Assembly (NCBI GenBank): GCA_016748015.1
Contig: JAAOMT010000523.1
Coordinates: forward strand, 1,182,493-1,246,492
Reading direction: 5' to 3'
Length of the DNA stretch: 64,000 nucleotides
From: Geosiphon pyriformis
Lineage: Eukaryota > Glomeromycota > Glomeromycetes > Archaeosporales > Geosiphonaceae
The translations under genes were made by a program, and so were the position numbers. Under the pieces are notes generated by a model that was given only the letters and a program-made list of their open reading frames with translations, had not been told where the DNA came from and did no database searches. Below, one piece after another: positions 25,026 through 36,458 of the stretch. Each line of letters opens with the position of its first letter. Position 1 is the stretch's first letter.

Positions 25026-26640
25026 GTGAGAGTCATGAGCATCAGATTTAAATTGTTAAGTTTGTTCACAATACCAGACACCCTATCTGTGAGGAGTTCC
25101 AAAGAACACTCCAAAAAAGTGAAATGAGTCTTTAAAATTGAATAAACAGGAACCATAAAAGACAAGTGACCAACCACCCCTGAGGCACCAGAAGAGGAGC
25201 CAAAACCAGAACCAGAACCAAAATGAGGACCATTAGACAAAGATACCAGAAAGACAACCTGGGCCCATGATTTGCCACCAAATGCAACTGGTCAAGAAAT
25301 AGGCACACTCTTTTTTGCATACAGCTTGGCCAACTGGAGGCAGTTCTCATTAAAGACAACTCTTTTAAATGACTTGGACAGTTTAGGAGGAGTTGAGATC
25401 TCAGCATTACACTCTAGAACAGAATAACCAAGTTTCCCACACCATACACACCAAACCAGATCCAATCTAGCCCAAAAAAGTCTCACACCACCAAAAATAG
25501 GCTCCATACAAAATACAAACTCCAATACCTTGTTATTCTCAAAACAAACTACAGCACAACAAATTCTATTGCCAGTGTCTAAGGATTGATTTATGACACA
25601 AGTTTTCTCACCTGCTTCTGCCAAAAGATTACTAAGATTATAAGCTGTTGTTTTCACTGGTAAAGTAAACAAAAGCACTTTATACCAATTTCTAGATGCC
25701 CATGTCTCATGATCTCCCACAGCTTTGGCCATGTGCACTGAATCTTTCCTGATCAAGAAAGACCACTTAGCTGCCAACTAATCTGCCTGACTCAATTCGG
25801 CAAACTCCACTACAGCCTTCTGCTACAGCCCAATAAGTTGCAATTGGATTGACACCACTTGACCAAACTCGGATACTGCAGTGACTATCATTTCCTTCAG
25901 TGTGTTCATGGAAATTTCCTTAATTACTACAGTCCAATCTGAGCAAATTTTTTGTCTTTTAAGATCGCTGTTTACCATGATGTTATTTTTTCTGGCCAAT
26001 AAGGTGGCTTTTTCTATGCTCTCTGATGAAATAAACATTGATCTGATAATCCCTTCAAATTTTGAGGAGGTAGTGGTCCCTTCAAAACCATTGATTTTCA
26101 AAAATAATTTTCTGATGACTTGAGTTTTGGTTGTAGCTAATTTGCCTTCCACAGCTGAAAGATTAATATCCAAGGCAAAAAATTTCTTAACTGACACCTT
26201 TACAGAAGTTTTGATGACCTTAGGATCAATCCAAATCTTATTCAAAGGAACTTTTTTCATAAGAAGGGGCAGAAGGGGCTTCACCTCTTCATCCATCTCA
26301 AAGTTAGAAAAACCAATAGGAGAACCAAAATTCACACCAGTATTTACTCGTTTAGCCTTGGGAGTGTTAACAATCAAGTCCAAGAGAGAACCATCAAAAC
26401 CACCAGATATACTAACATCCTCATCATTACCAGATAGGCTTTCTACATCAGAATATACACTAGCACCAGAACCAGACTTCAAAGAAATATCCTTTTCATT
26501 ACTAGAGTGTTTAACATTTCCAAGAGAAGCCTTCTTTCTTTGTGAAAAAAAACCACCAGCAGAACCATGAAACATGCCCTTAAAAGCCTTCTTAATAAAC
26601 ATGCTGTCACTAAAAGCAGCCTTCGAATTCATGACAAAAG
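25026..26640 (-). pseudogene. LINE2 ORF1, 5' part
   Basis: Begins MNSKAAFSDSMF at 26632 with an acidic Ser-rich region, then FALDINLSAVEGKLAT, KINGFEGTTTSSKFEG, an RRM-like segment (VVIKEISMNTLKEM ... QLQLIGL) and, after a stop near 25820, AAKWSFLIRKDSVHMAK. The knuckle region reads CVWCGKLGYSVLEC, with Tyr in place of the His of a CCHC knuckle. It continues to a coiled-coil start (LECSLELLTDRVSGIVNKL) and is then cut by the inserted LTR-like element at 25025. Confidence 0.8.
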
Positions 26641-26748
26641 AGTTATTAGTTAAAGAAATATTGATATAATACTAACAAGAAAAAAAACAAAAACTTCTTT
26701 TTCAAAAAATAACTCGTTGGGATTCTTGGAGGTAAGAAAGAAAGAAGT

Positions 26749-27436
26749 TTTTTTAAATAATAGTAATAACAATAATTTTGAAATTGTTACAAGAAAATTT
26801 AATGTTTTTAGATTTTATAATACAAAAAGTATTAACCAATTTTTAGTCAAGAAAAAAAATATTACTTTAAATAATTTGCTCAAAATAAGTAAATCACAAT
26901 TGAAAAAAATAGCAGATAAACTTTAATTACAATTAATTGAACTGGTTAAAAAAATATTTAGAAAAAAAATTATAAAAAAAAAACAATTAAAGCCCAAAAT
27001 TTGTTAGTTAATAAAGAAAACTTTTTTAATACTAAATTAATAATTAATTTAAAAATCTTAAATTTAGATTTACTAAAAACAAAAACTAAAAAATAAGTAA
27101 ACAATTTATTGCCTGAATTAAAAGCAAAAGATAAAAATTACTGATTAAATAAAAAAAACCAAAAAAAAAACCAAAAAGCTTAAAATCTCTTAACTAATCA
27201 AGATTAAATCTTATGAATTAATATTTGAATTAAAATCATTAGACCAAAACTTACTAAGTAAAAAAACTAAAAAACAAGTTATTAACTTACTAATTAAATT
27301 AAACAAAAAAAAAGAAAAGCAAAAAAAAACAGTTAAAAAACAAAAATAAAAATATTTATAAATTTGATAAAGAAGAACCAAAACTCTTTTTTCTTTTTAA
27401 TTTAGAATAATTAAAACAGTTTTTTATTCAGTATAA

Positions 27437-27469
<33 letters not shown>

Positions 27470-28606
27470 GCTAAATTACAACAAATATTTAATTATTTAA
27501 AAAACAATAATAAATCATTTTTATTCTAATTAAAACTTAGTTAAATAGTTGTTAAAAAAAAACCTAATTATAATCAATTAATTTAATTATTTATTTATTT
27601 TATCTATTATTAGGAGAAATAATAATATTAATAATAAAAATTTTTGTCTATCTATTAAAAAAAAAAATTAAGGAATTAATTAATCTGAATTAGGTAGTAA
27701 ATTATTATTTTTTTAATTTTCTTTTTTTTTGGATTTATTATAGTTTTGTGTTAATGTTCTTTTATTAGTTATGATTTTTTTTATGATAAATTTCGTAAGT
27801 AATTCTTTTTTTTTAGATAAGTTTCTAGTGTTTGAATATTATTTATCTTAAAAATGTAAAAAGCAATTTTTTTATTTTGTTCTTTCTTTAAAATACTTTT
27901 AATAATACTATAATTTTTGGGTTTCATAATAAATCTGATGTAAATTAATTTTATATTAACTATTTTATATAAAAATAGTTTTATATATTACTTAAAAAAT
28001 GAGGTATTATAAACTAATTATGATAATAATAACTAAATTTTGATTTCTGAAATTTTTGATAATACTAATATTTATTTTGTTTGGTTTTGTTATAGCATCT
28101 TCTATTTAATATTTGTTATATTATTAATATCTAAGTATTTTTTATTAAATATATATTTTTTATAAATATTAATCTTAATAAAAATTTTAATTAATTCAAA
28201 AAATATATTTTTTAAATTTTTAAAATATAAAAATCCAATTAAAATGTATTTAAACCAAAATTATTACCATTTTGAAATTTGATTATATTTTAAAATGTAA
28301 ATAATATATGGAAAGAGTTTTTTATAACATTAAATAAATAATTGCACAAAATTCAACATTACTATTTTTAATTATTTTTAAAACTAGTTTATTACACAAT
28401 ATGCAGAAAACTGATAATTTTTTTTTAGAAATGCAATATATTGGATTCAAACTTTTTTCTTCGAACTAATAAATATTATTAGTCAACTTTAAATTTTAGA
28501 AATTGATGAAAAGCGCAGATAATTGGTATGATAATTATTTTTTTCGAATTTTGCTAAAAAGAGGGTAGTATTTGAGTCTATTTTTTATTAATAATAGTAT
28601 TAAAAT
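26749..28606. other. AT-rich stretch with a decayed Lys/Asn-rich frame and a TAA microsatellite
   Basis: Plus-strand frames from about 26750 to 27360 code for Lys/Leu-rich helical fragments (for example NLLKISKSQLKKIADKL) broken by stops, perhaps a dead gene of unknown type. An (ATA/TAA)n run of about 33 bases lies at 27437-27469. The rest to 28600 shows no coding signal. Confidence 0.4.
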
Positions 28607-30198
28607 TTACACTGCTTGTCCAATCCCTTCTCCATCAGTATCATCTGCTTCCTCCTCTTCAACCTCCATCACTTCATCTAACACGTTAGCCCTTGAGTCA
28701 TCTCTTTGATGTTGATTTCTTCTTTGATGTTGTTGCATCTCTTTCACCTTGCTCCGATTCGCATTTTCCGCTTGTTGTTTTCGTTGTTCTTGTATCTCCC
28801 AATCACCGAAACTTTGATCCCTTCTCAGCCATAAAATACATACTTTTAACCAATTGAAAGTTGCTAAAATTTTGAAGAAGCGGCCATACTCTCGAATTGC
28901 TTTCACTGATGTACCAAATACCACAAAAATAATGATGCCTAACGATGCAATCAGGTAATCGAGATAAGAAGGTTTAAAATCATAATTTGTCTCGCGAATA
29001 GCATGATATAGATTCCGGCCGTATACCCCCACTGTTACCCCCGAATATAGTAGACCGAATGATACAAGTCGAATACAAGCGTATATTGGTATCGAGGCGA
29101 TTGTCCTGTCTGAAAGTGATGATGGTGTTCGAGCGGGTGGATTACTAGGTATTGGGGAGTGTAACTGTGTCATTGTGGTGGGAGTTGTGGGGGAGTAAGG
29201 TATTGTGAATGCGGCTTCAATATCATGTGAAAGGTGAACATGGTCTGCATTCACTTGAGATCTGGTTACGGATGATCGTCGACGACCACTTTCCTGTTTT
29301 ATGGTGGTCATTGGATCAAATCCTTTGCTTGTAAAAATTATTCTTGCTACTTCAATCGCAGTTCGGACTTTGTAAGATAATTTTGATTAGAATATAGGAA
29401 GTAATAAATATAAAAGATTAAATATTAAAATCATATTCGAATTATAAGTGTACTCACAAGAAAAATATATCCCAGGGATGCTGAATAAAGTGTTCCAGCC
29501 TTCAATGCTAACAAAAGCTAAAGCTCTTTTAGGCTTGTATAAGAGGCAAAAGTACGGGCCAGGTTGCTATCAATTAAAAATTAAAACATCTTGATTAGCA
29601 TCAGGTTAGGCAATGCTGACTAAAATTGACTGTTTCTCTCAAGATTTCATCCCGAATAATCCTTAAATCGAAAAATTTAAAACCTCCCCCGACCAATACA
29701 TACAATTCCATATGGCTTATTAGCAACAATAATCGGTCCAATGAATCCAATCAAAAAAGGAAACAATATAACTGTCCAGAAATAATATCTTTTTCGTTTA
29801 TACTCATCATCAAATTTATGCCAAACGATACTTCTATAAATCTCAAACGAATATATTGACACCAACATGCCACCAGCAATCCCTGTTGTATTAATCCATA
29901 AACCCTGTATCCAACATAAAGCATTTGGCCATCTGGCTAAATTTGCCCCGGCTATCCAAGCTCCAAGCACGTGCGGGATATATAACATGACAATAGAGAC
30001 GCAAAAATAGAAGAAAACGCGATTATAGTTTAGTCTGCCATAGATCACGCAAAGGACGCACATGAGAAATATGGATATTGTTGAGAGGACCGAGTATATT
30101 AGTGCCCCGGTTGTCATATATGGGTCATCAGATTTCCCACGGAGGATTTCCGTGTCTGGGTAGTCGGTGGTGGTGACATTGATTTGATTCGAATTCAT
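28607..30198 (-). CDS. Seven-helix receptor, Git3/cAMP-receptor-like GPCR (454 aa)
   Basis: Three exons: 29704-30198, 29458-29566 and 28607-29367 (introns GTATGT...ATAG and GTGAGT...AAAG), in phase, 454 residues. The first exon encodes an extracellular N-terminus and four membrane segments (TGALIYSVLSTISIFLMCVL; VFFYFCVSIVMLYIPHVLGA; a third including WIQGLWINTTGIAGGM; WTVILFPFLIGFIGPIIV). Exon 2 carries the second outer loop with PGPYFCLLYKP and helix 5. Exon 3 has a long Ser/Thr/Pro-rich third inner loop, helices 6 and 7 (VSFGLLYSGVTVGVYG; DYLIASLGIIIFVVFGTSV) and a Gln/Arg-rich, then acidic, cytoplasmic tail. This layout fits fungal glucose/cAMP-receptor-like GPCRs that signal through G-alpha to adenylate cyclase. 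The ligand cannot be told from sequence. Confidence 0.85.
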
Positions 30199-31581
30199 AT
30201 TTGTTGATGTTTTTATTTTAGAGGGAAGTCCCAGACTTCGAGTTTTACTATACGTCTATTGGGGAAGATCTTTATTTATAAAAGTGAATTTTTTTTATCT
30301 ATTTTCAAAGAATCCTTTCAATTCTTTCGCGTCTGTTCGAACAATTTTTATAATATTAGGAAATGATCAAAGAACTAATTTTGTGAGTTTTCGAAATATA
30401 GATATTCTATAAGCGAGTCTATTTAATAAAAATACAAAGATACAAAAAATATTTCCAAAAGCAATTGGATGGTGAATACGATTCATAAATGCAAATGCAA
30501 GTCTTCGGATTTGAGGCGTGTGTATACAGTTCAAATGGTTGGGTTACTTGAGAAGTTTGAATGTTGATTATTGCTAAATTGTTCACAAGACATTAAGTTA
30601 TCTTTTAAATATTTTCTATATACAGCTTTTCAGAAAAAAATACGTGCTATGTTGAAAACTTCGTCAGTCTCTAATATATAAAATATGGATAAAGGAACCC
30701 GATTCGAGGTTCTTTACAAGTAAATTGTATTCAATTAATCAAATTAAAACTGTTATCACAAAAGGCGTAGTGGTGGGAAGATAAAAAAAGTCTAAAGTTC
30801 AAATTTCGAGGCATTAAACAAAAATGTGTCTACCTCGTCAAAATTACCACAATTATTATCAGATAACAAAAAGCTAAATTCCTTTGAAAACAACAATTTC
30901 TAAATGTTAAAAAACCCTGCCGTTGACAACTGCACAAAAGAAAGCACCAAAGAAACCCGAAAAACTTTATAAAATAGAAAAGCTTAAATAAATATCTAAT
31001 ATATAGTGATAAAAAAAGGAAATGTCGCATTAAAAAGGCCTGCGCTAACAAGTTCAGAAAATGGGCTTGAGGGCAACTTGTGAAGTGAGTAAAAGAAAAG
31101 GCACGCGAAGGAGCGAGGAAAAACATTGTCGTTCATATCAGGGTCCTATTTATGATGTGTCCCATCTGAGTTTCGGTCTTTGTGTGCGCGCGCTTTTATT
31201 TGTGTTTGGTCATTGTCCTACCACTATTCTAGATTTAGCGGTTAGCTCTGAAGGGTTTGGGCTAATGTGTATTGTGCCCAAAGAAAAAGGCAGGATTATC
31301 GATTGCATTGTCGACACTATTGGAAAGCATCAAAATGATATGGGTTGCTCAGAACCTCATTTTTCTCTGAAACGGAAAATATTGCACAGAATCAATCCAA
31401 CTTTCACAATCGGAAGTGTTGATTAAAAATTCAAGAAAGCAAGTGTTGAACCTGTTTAATTAAAGCTTTACACTAATTTTGATTACATAATCAAGAATTT
31501 CTCGGTGACAATCCTATATACAGATTTTCACATATCTAAATCTCAATTGCAATCAAATTTCTTTAAAATATCACAAGATTT
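30199..31581. other. Intergenic region between GPCR and eL8
   Basis: No gene is convincing. A plus-strand ORF at 31061-31426 (121 codons) has mixed composition and no motif I know; it lies downstream of the eL8 stop and could be part of its 3' flank or a non-coding transcript. Confidence 0.4.
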
Positions 31582-32987
31582 CTAAACATCAAATTTTTTG
31601 GCCTCTCTACCAGCGGCTTTTTCTCTCTTAGTCATCATGGCTTGAGACTTGACACCCATGATACCGCCACCCCAGTGTCTTCGAACCTCATCAAACTTAT
31701 CATTATAATTTCCTTTGACAGCATTCACCAAGTTAGCCAAAACCGCCTTATCTTCTTCACGAATGTCAACAATGGCTAAAGCCGTCGCGGTCTTCTTGTG
31801 AATGACGGTTCCCAAACGAGCTTTGCACTTGACAATTGCATAAGGCACCTGCATCTTGCGACAGAGTGCTGGCAACCAAAGAACGATTTCAATAGGATCA
31901 ACGTTATGGGCGATCAAGACCAATTTGGCCTTCTTTGCTTCAATTAATGCGGTAATATGGTTAATCCCATACTTAACCACATATGGTTTTTTGGGCTCGT
32001 AAGTTTTTCCACTTTTTTTGACAGCAGCAGCATTCAAGAGGCGGTCCTTTTTTTCATTCTTGGTCTCTGGGCGATATTTGTGAAGAAGTTTGAAGGCTTG
32101 AGCTGCTGTATTTGTGTCTAACGCACGAGTAAATTGATAAATGGTTGGAGGAACTTTGAGGCGCTGATTGAGAATCTTTCGCTGACGTTGAAGGCGAACA
32201 TACTCGGGCCATTTGACAAATCGAGTAAGGTCACGGTTAGGTTGAATGTCTTGACCTGTAAATTAATATGTTAAAGAGTATAAAAGATTTTAGATCTCTG
32301 TAAAAAATCACATAATAAGAGATGGGGAGATTTCAAAATGAAAAATATCAAAAGAAACGAATCGAAATAGTTTTATAAATCAATTGGTTCTTTATTCCAG
32401 AATAAATTAACCCTACCAATCCCAAAATTCCTTGGTCTCTTTTCAAACAAGGGGTTTTTCACCACTTTTGCCGTATCCTTCTTTTTAACTGGATAAGGGG
32501 CAGGCGCAACTTTTTTGCTAGATTTGGCCTTCGGCTATAATTCGGTGAAGAAACGGGCAAAGCAATAACAACGCACGCATAGAATCATAAAATTATGATT
32601 TAAATAGAAGGGTGATGGGTAGGTCATTGAGCGAAAACAAAGATAGAAAAAGAACTTTGTTAGAAACCAAAGTTTGTTCTTTTTCTTGTTGTTTCACGCT
32701 CTAAATACAACGATAGTTCTTCATCACCACGATAACCCCAACACCCAACTTTTGTGTTGAAAGTCAAGGTGTATTTTTTTGGTGGAAGAAACTATACAAG
32801 TATTGTTGCGAAGCATAAAAAACCCTCGGGTATTTTTGTGCCTTTACTGTAAAAAGTACAGCAACCATTGGTTTTTTCTTTCCAATCTATATCACTCTGT
32901 TGATTTCTTTTTCTTTACGAAAACGCAAGCAAGAAACACCCTCTACATGATCTTAGGACTTTTCTTTTGTAAAATATAGCATACCAT
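31582..32987 (-). CDS. 60S ribosomal protein eL8 (L7Ae family)
   Basis: Large-subunit protein of the L7Ae/L30e fold that binds kink-turn RNA. Exons 31582-32255 and 32417-32534 are certain. They give [39 protein letters not shown], the L7Ae core ([60 protein letters not shown]) and a basic tail [13 protein letters not shown]. The start Met must lie in a separate upstream exon, because an in-frame TAG borders PKAK. The best candidate is an ATG-only exon at 32985-32987 followed by a GTATGC donor, giving a 450 bp first intron and 264 residues; ATG-GTTGCT at 32869-32871 is a weaker alternative. Length matches eL8 of other fungi (about 256-266). Confidence 0.93.
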
Positions 32988-34020
32988 GTTGAGTAACGGC
33001 GTTTGGATAGATAGATGGATGGATGGATGAATGGATTAGTGAGAACGCACACACTCACTCTAAAAGATACTATAAATATAGGGAAAAAAAAAAGATGCTT
33101 GATTAATAGAATTTTTGATTGGTTGAACCCTTGATGATGGTATAAAAGTTTTGAAAATAAAATTTGTATTAAAATACAAAATTCAATAAAATATTATAAC
33201 AATTTTAAACATGATAAAAATAATTATTTTGTAATTATTAATATTATCTTTATTTATCATAATTTTTTTTAAATTTATAACAATATTAAGAATAAGTATA
33301 TATATTTTTATGTTATAAATTTGCAAATTCGAAATTTTCTTTGAATCACGACATAAATTTTTGGACGTAACATTCACTCCTTATTTCTTTCATATGAATT
33401 CAAAAATAGTTAAACCAAAAACAGTTTCAACGATCTAGAGAAGAGGGACCAAAGGTGGAGGTGGAGGATATTGCCTTTTACCATAACTAAGTATGATGGA
33501 TAAAACGAGAACGGCCTGATGATTAAATCCCGGATCTGTAAAGTTCTAGTCTAGCTGATTTCCAAAATATATTTGGAAATTCTTTTTTGAAGATTTTAAT
33601 AAAAAATAGATCAGGAGTCTGCGTAAAGATCATGACTCAATTATATTCAAAAAATTAGATCGGCTCTCTGACTTTAAAGACCTGCAAGTAGTAAATAGTT
33701 CTAACAACTTGTAGTAACCCCTTGATTGGCTGCGAATTATCAGGATATCAAGAGACCAATAATGGCATTGATCTGTATGATGTTATTTAAGATATGATTG
33801 ATCTTTTGTCGATTCACATTAAGTTGAATTGATTCATTTTCAAAAAGGTAAAATTATTATAAAAGAGGAAAAAGCTTTTTGATGGACATGTGAATTGTTA
33901 TTAACGCTAAAGTTAATATTTTCAGAAAAAATTCAAAGGAATCAAAAGTTTAAAAGATTAAGAATTTCTTTTATTTATCTGGACACTAACTTACATTTTC
34001 TCTAATAATAGAACTAAAAA
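32988..34020. other. Intergenic region with a GATA/GATG microsatellite
   Basis: Upstream flank of eL8. A (GATA)(GATG)n run lies at 33006-33036. The rest is AT-rich to 33,400 and of mixed composition to 34,020. No gene is seen. Confidence 0.5.
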
Positions 34021-34428
34021 ATGCCAGGCCCAACGAGAAGCACTAGGACAAACACTCAAATCCTTGATTCACATCATATCTCAACCACCACTCTCGATGA
34101 TCCAGAAAATTTCACCGATTTGAATATTGGACAACTTCTAAGTGATTTCGACAAAGCTGATGAAGCATTGAGCGAGCTGGATCATAGGTTAGACCAATTT
34201 CACGAAAAGATTGATGCGTTATTGGAGGAGAAGGAGGAGACGCAATTACCGGGTGTCGAACGGTCTCTATTGAATAATGTACAGAATTTGCGAATGCAAA
34301 ATGAAGGATCAATAATCGAAGAAAGCGATCTCAGCAATAAACAAAATCTTTTTGTTAGCAATGATGATAATAAGGTTATTAAGGAGGGAAAAAATGTTAA
34401 GAAGATTCATGAAGAAAAGAATGAATGA
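34021..34428 (+). CDS. Small acidic coiled-coil protein, unknown function (135 aa)
   Basis: Single-exon ORF with ATG in the context AAAAATGCC. After a Thr/Ser-rich N-terminus, residues ~30-80 form a likely coiled coil (IGQLLSDFDKADEALSELD, DQFHEKIDALLEEKEET), followed by a polar Asn/Lys/Glu-rich tail. Codon composition is more balanced than the AT-rich flanks, which supports a real gene. I do not recognise the family; small adaptor subunits of trafficking or cytoskeletal complexes have this look, but that is not evidence. Confidence 0.65.
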   Translation: MPGPTRSTRTNTQILDSHHISTTTLDDPENFTDLNIGQLLSDFDKADEALSELDHRLDQFHEKIDALLEEKEETQLPGVERSLLNNVQNLRMQNEGSIIEESDLSNKQNLFVSNDDNKVIKEGKNVKKIHEEKNE

Positions 34429-35807
34429 ATTTTGAGTTAGTTAACCCTTTTAATTTCATTTTTGCTAACTTAAGGATATCAGGATATTGAACATTTATTT
34501 TCATAATTGATTTGGAAAATCCAGAAAAAAGTAACAACTTTAGAAGATTATTTTAAAAATTTAATAAGTTTCGTATGATATTTTGCACAATTATTAACAC
34601 AAATAATTGATTTTGTGCAATTGATTTTTTGTATTTAATTAATTATTAAATTATATTAACTTTTTATGTTTAAGTTTAAATATTTCTTATTTTAAATTTA
34701 TTATACACATTTTATTTTTATTAATAAATATTTCATAATAAAATTTTATATAATCTTTTTAAACTAATCTATATATATATTAAAAAAACAGATGTAAAAA
34801 ATAAAAAATTTACTAATTTTATATTTTTAATATTAGTTTTTAGTATTATAAAATGTCTTAAATGAAAAATTCATCACATTACATATTTAATAAAAAATTA
34901 TATTATATAATTAAAATATTATATAACTTTATTTTTTAAATAAATATTTTTTGAATAATATATATTAAAAATATATTTTACATATTAAAAAATATATATA
35001 TACATAATTAAAATTATAAATTTTATCATTATTAGATATTTATTTTAAAAATATTGTAATCATAATATTTAATTATTCATATTTACAAATTTATTTTTAA
35101 TCATTATAAGTAACTCACAAATTTTAAGAAAATTTGGTTTGTCTCAAAATCTTTTTTTTTTTTTGCTTTGCATTTAATAAAAATAACCTTTTTTCATGAT
35201 AAAAATGGTAATAATAGTAATATCAGCATTTGAAAAGTTAGCTTAAAAAAAGAAAGAAGTAAAAAGAGAAAAAAAAATAAGATACTTATTTTCACGATTT
35301 TGAACCTGATAAGCAAATTTTTTCATCGAAAGTGTTTTAATAATTAAATTCAACATCATTGGATAAAATGATTCAAATTCACAGCGAGACTAAAAAATTA
35401 GCTTAACTAGTCTTACAAAATCATGAAAATTTTGACCCAATTCAAGACCATACCTTCTGCTCCGATAACAAAGTTTTTATTTAATATGTACAACAATAGT
35501 TTCAAAGACAAATTTATCGGAAAACTATCTAATAATTCGAAACAATCTATATCTAATGGCGTACGAAAATATCATTATCAATACTACAATTAAAAAGGGA
35601 GAAGTTGAACTTTAATTATATTAAATTCCAGCCAAGGCTTAGCCAATAAAATTTTAAAAATTTGAGGAAATAAATATAGGGAACTAGGAACGAATTTAAT
35701 ACTCGTTTTAACATTAAAAAAAGAAAGCGAGAGATAAAGAAAGAGAAAAATGAAAAAAAGAGAAGTGAATGAAAGGTGAGAAAGGGAAGAAAATAAAACT
35801 TCTTAAA
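34429..35807. other. AT-rich intergenic stretch
   Basis: Mostly A/T with poly-T and poly-A tracts. The segment 35,280-35,640 is less AT-rich but has no open frame of note. Confidence 0.5.
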
Positions 35808-36458
35808 TTATTTGCAACTTTTTCGAAGTAATTCTTGCTCCACATGTTCTTGTTGTTGTTGTATACCTTCCATTACCCACTCAAGTAGGTATTGCCATCG
35901 GCTCCATTTGACCGCTCGAACAACTGACAAGAGTTGCTGAAGCGAATCGTACTGCTGGCTCAGCCATTCCAAATTTTGAGGATTTAGATGCAAAATTGTT
36001 GGCAATTCATAGCAAGCATAATTGAGTTGCCGATTGAATCGATCAACTAAAACCTGCGCCTCCTTAACGAGATCCTTTTCCTTTTTTTGCTGTTTATCGA
36101 TATAATCTTGCACATGGCCTGGCAGTCTCTCTCGTTTTAATCTCGGGTCACGAGACAACGAATTATCCTTAGGGTTGTTCAGAACGCCTCCCGCGGTACG
36201 AACATATGGCCGACTGTTAATACGAGTAGACTTGGGTGTCATACGAAATGAACTTTTTTTGATAATCCTAGGTTGACATTGACAACCACATTCGTTGCGG
36301 CTGCCTGAGATAGAAAGCTGGTTCGAGGTTTTTGAGACGACATCTTTCGCTTCACAGATATTAATGCTTTCGAGTAGCTTGCACAAATCGGTGAAGTCAC
36401 CAACAGGTTTCTTTTCAGTGGGTGGTGGTGTTGGAAGATTTGAGAGTTTAATGAACAT
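35808..36458 (-). CDS. Hypothetical protein with C-terminal helical region (216 aa)
   Basis: Single-exon ORF starting MFIKLSNLPTPPPTEKK. The N-terminal half is low in structure and holds a Cys motif (CGCQC) and basic Ser/Arg-rich sequence. The C-terminal half (residues ~115-216) is helical with Gln-rich segments (DYIDKQQKKEKDLVKEAQ, WLSQQYDSLQQLLSVVRAVK, WQYLLEWVMEGIQQQQEHVE). The frame stays open over 216 codons in an AT-rich setting, so it is probably genuine. No family recognised. Confidence 0.65.
   Translation of the reverse strand: MFIKLSNLPTPPPTEKKPVGDFTDLCKLLESINICEAKDVVSKTSNQLSISGSRNECGCQCQPRIIKKSSFRMTPKSTRINSRPYVRTAGGVLNNPKDNSLSRDPRLKRERLPGHVQDYIDKQQKKEKDLVKEAQVLVDRFNRQLNYACYELPTILHLNPQNLEWLSQQYDSLQQLLSVVRAVKWSRWQYLLEWVMEGIQQQQEHVEQELLRKSCK

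Larger units (their letters stand above)
18940..26748 (-). mobile_element. LINE2: full-length LINE split by a solo LTR
   Basis: Second LINE of the same architecture as LINE1 but clearly diverged from it in protein sequence. It runs from a 5' end near 26748 to a poly-A tail (T tract 18940-18949). The solo-LTR-like element at 24038-25025 is inserted in ORF1, so the LINE is older than that insertion. ORF2 is interrupted by a modest number of stops and frameshifts (for example TAA at 21421 and near 20131). The palm motif is intact (FVDDTIW), while the endonuclease and RNase H motifs are damaged. Confidence 0.9.

Noticed and set aside
24030-25030. Copy B as a DNA transposon with terminal inverted repeats
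   Set aside because: The ends are only weakly inverted (about 10 bases), while copy A has TG...CA ends and a 4 bp duplication, which fits an LTR better.
31061-31426. 121-codon plus ORF near eL8
   Set aside because: No motif or homologous family recognised, no clear promoter or splice support; length alone is not enough. Mentioned only as content of the gap.
32779-32979. 66-codon plus ORF in the eL8 upstream region
   Set aside because: Lies in the probable first intron/promoter of eL8 on the other strand, Phe- and Ser-rich by T-tracts.
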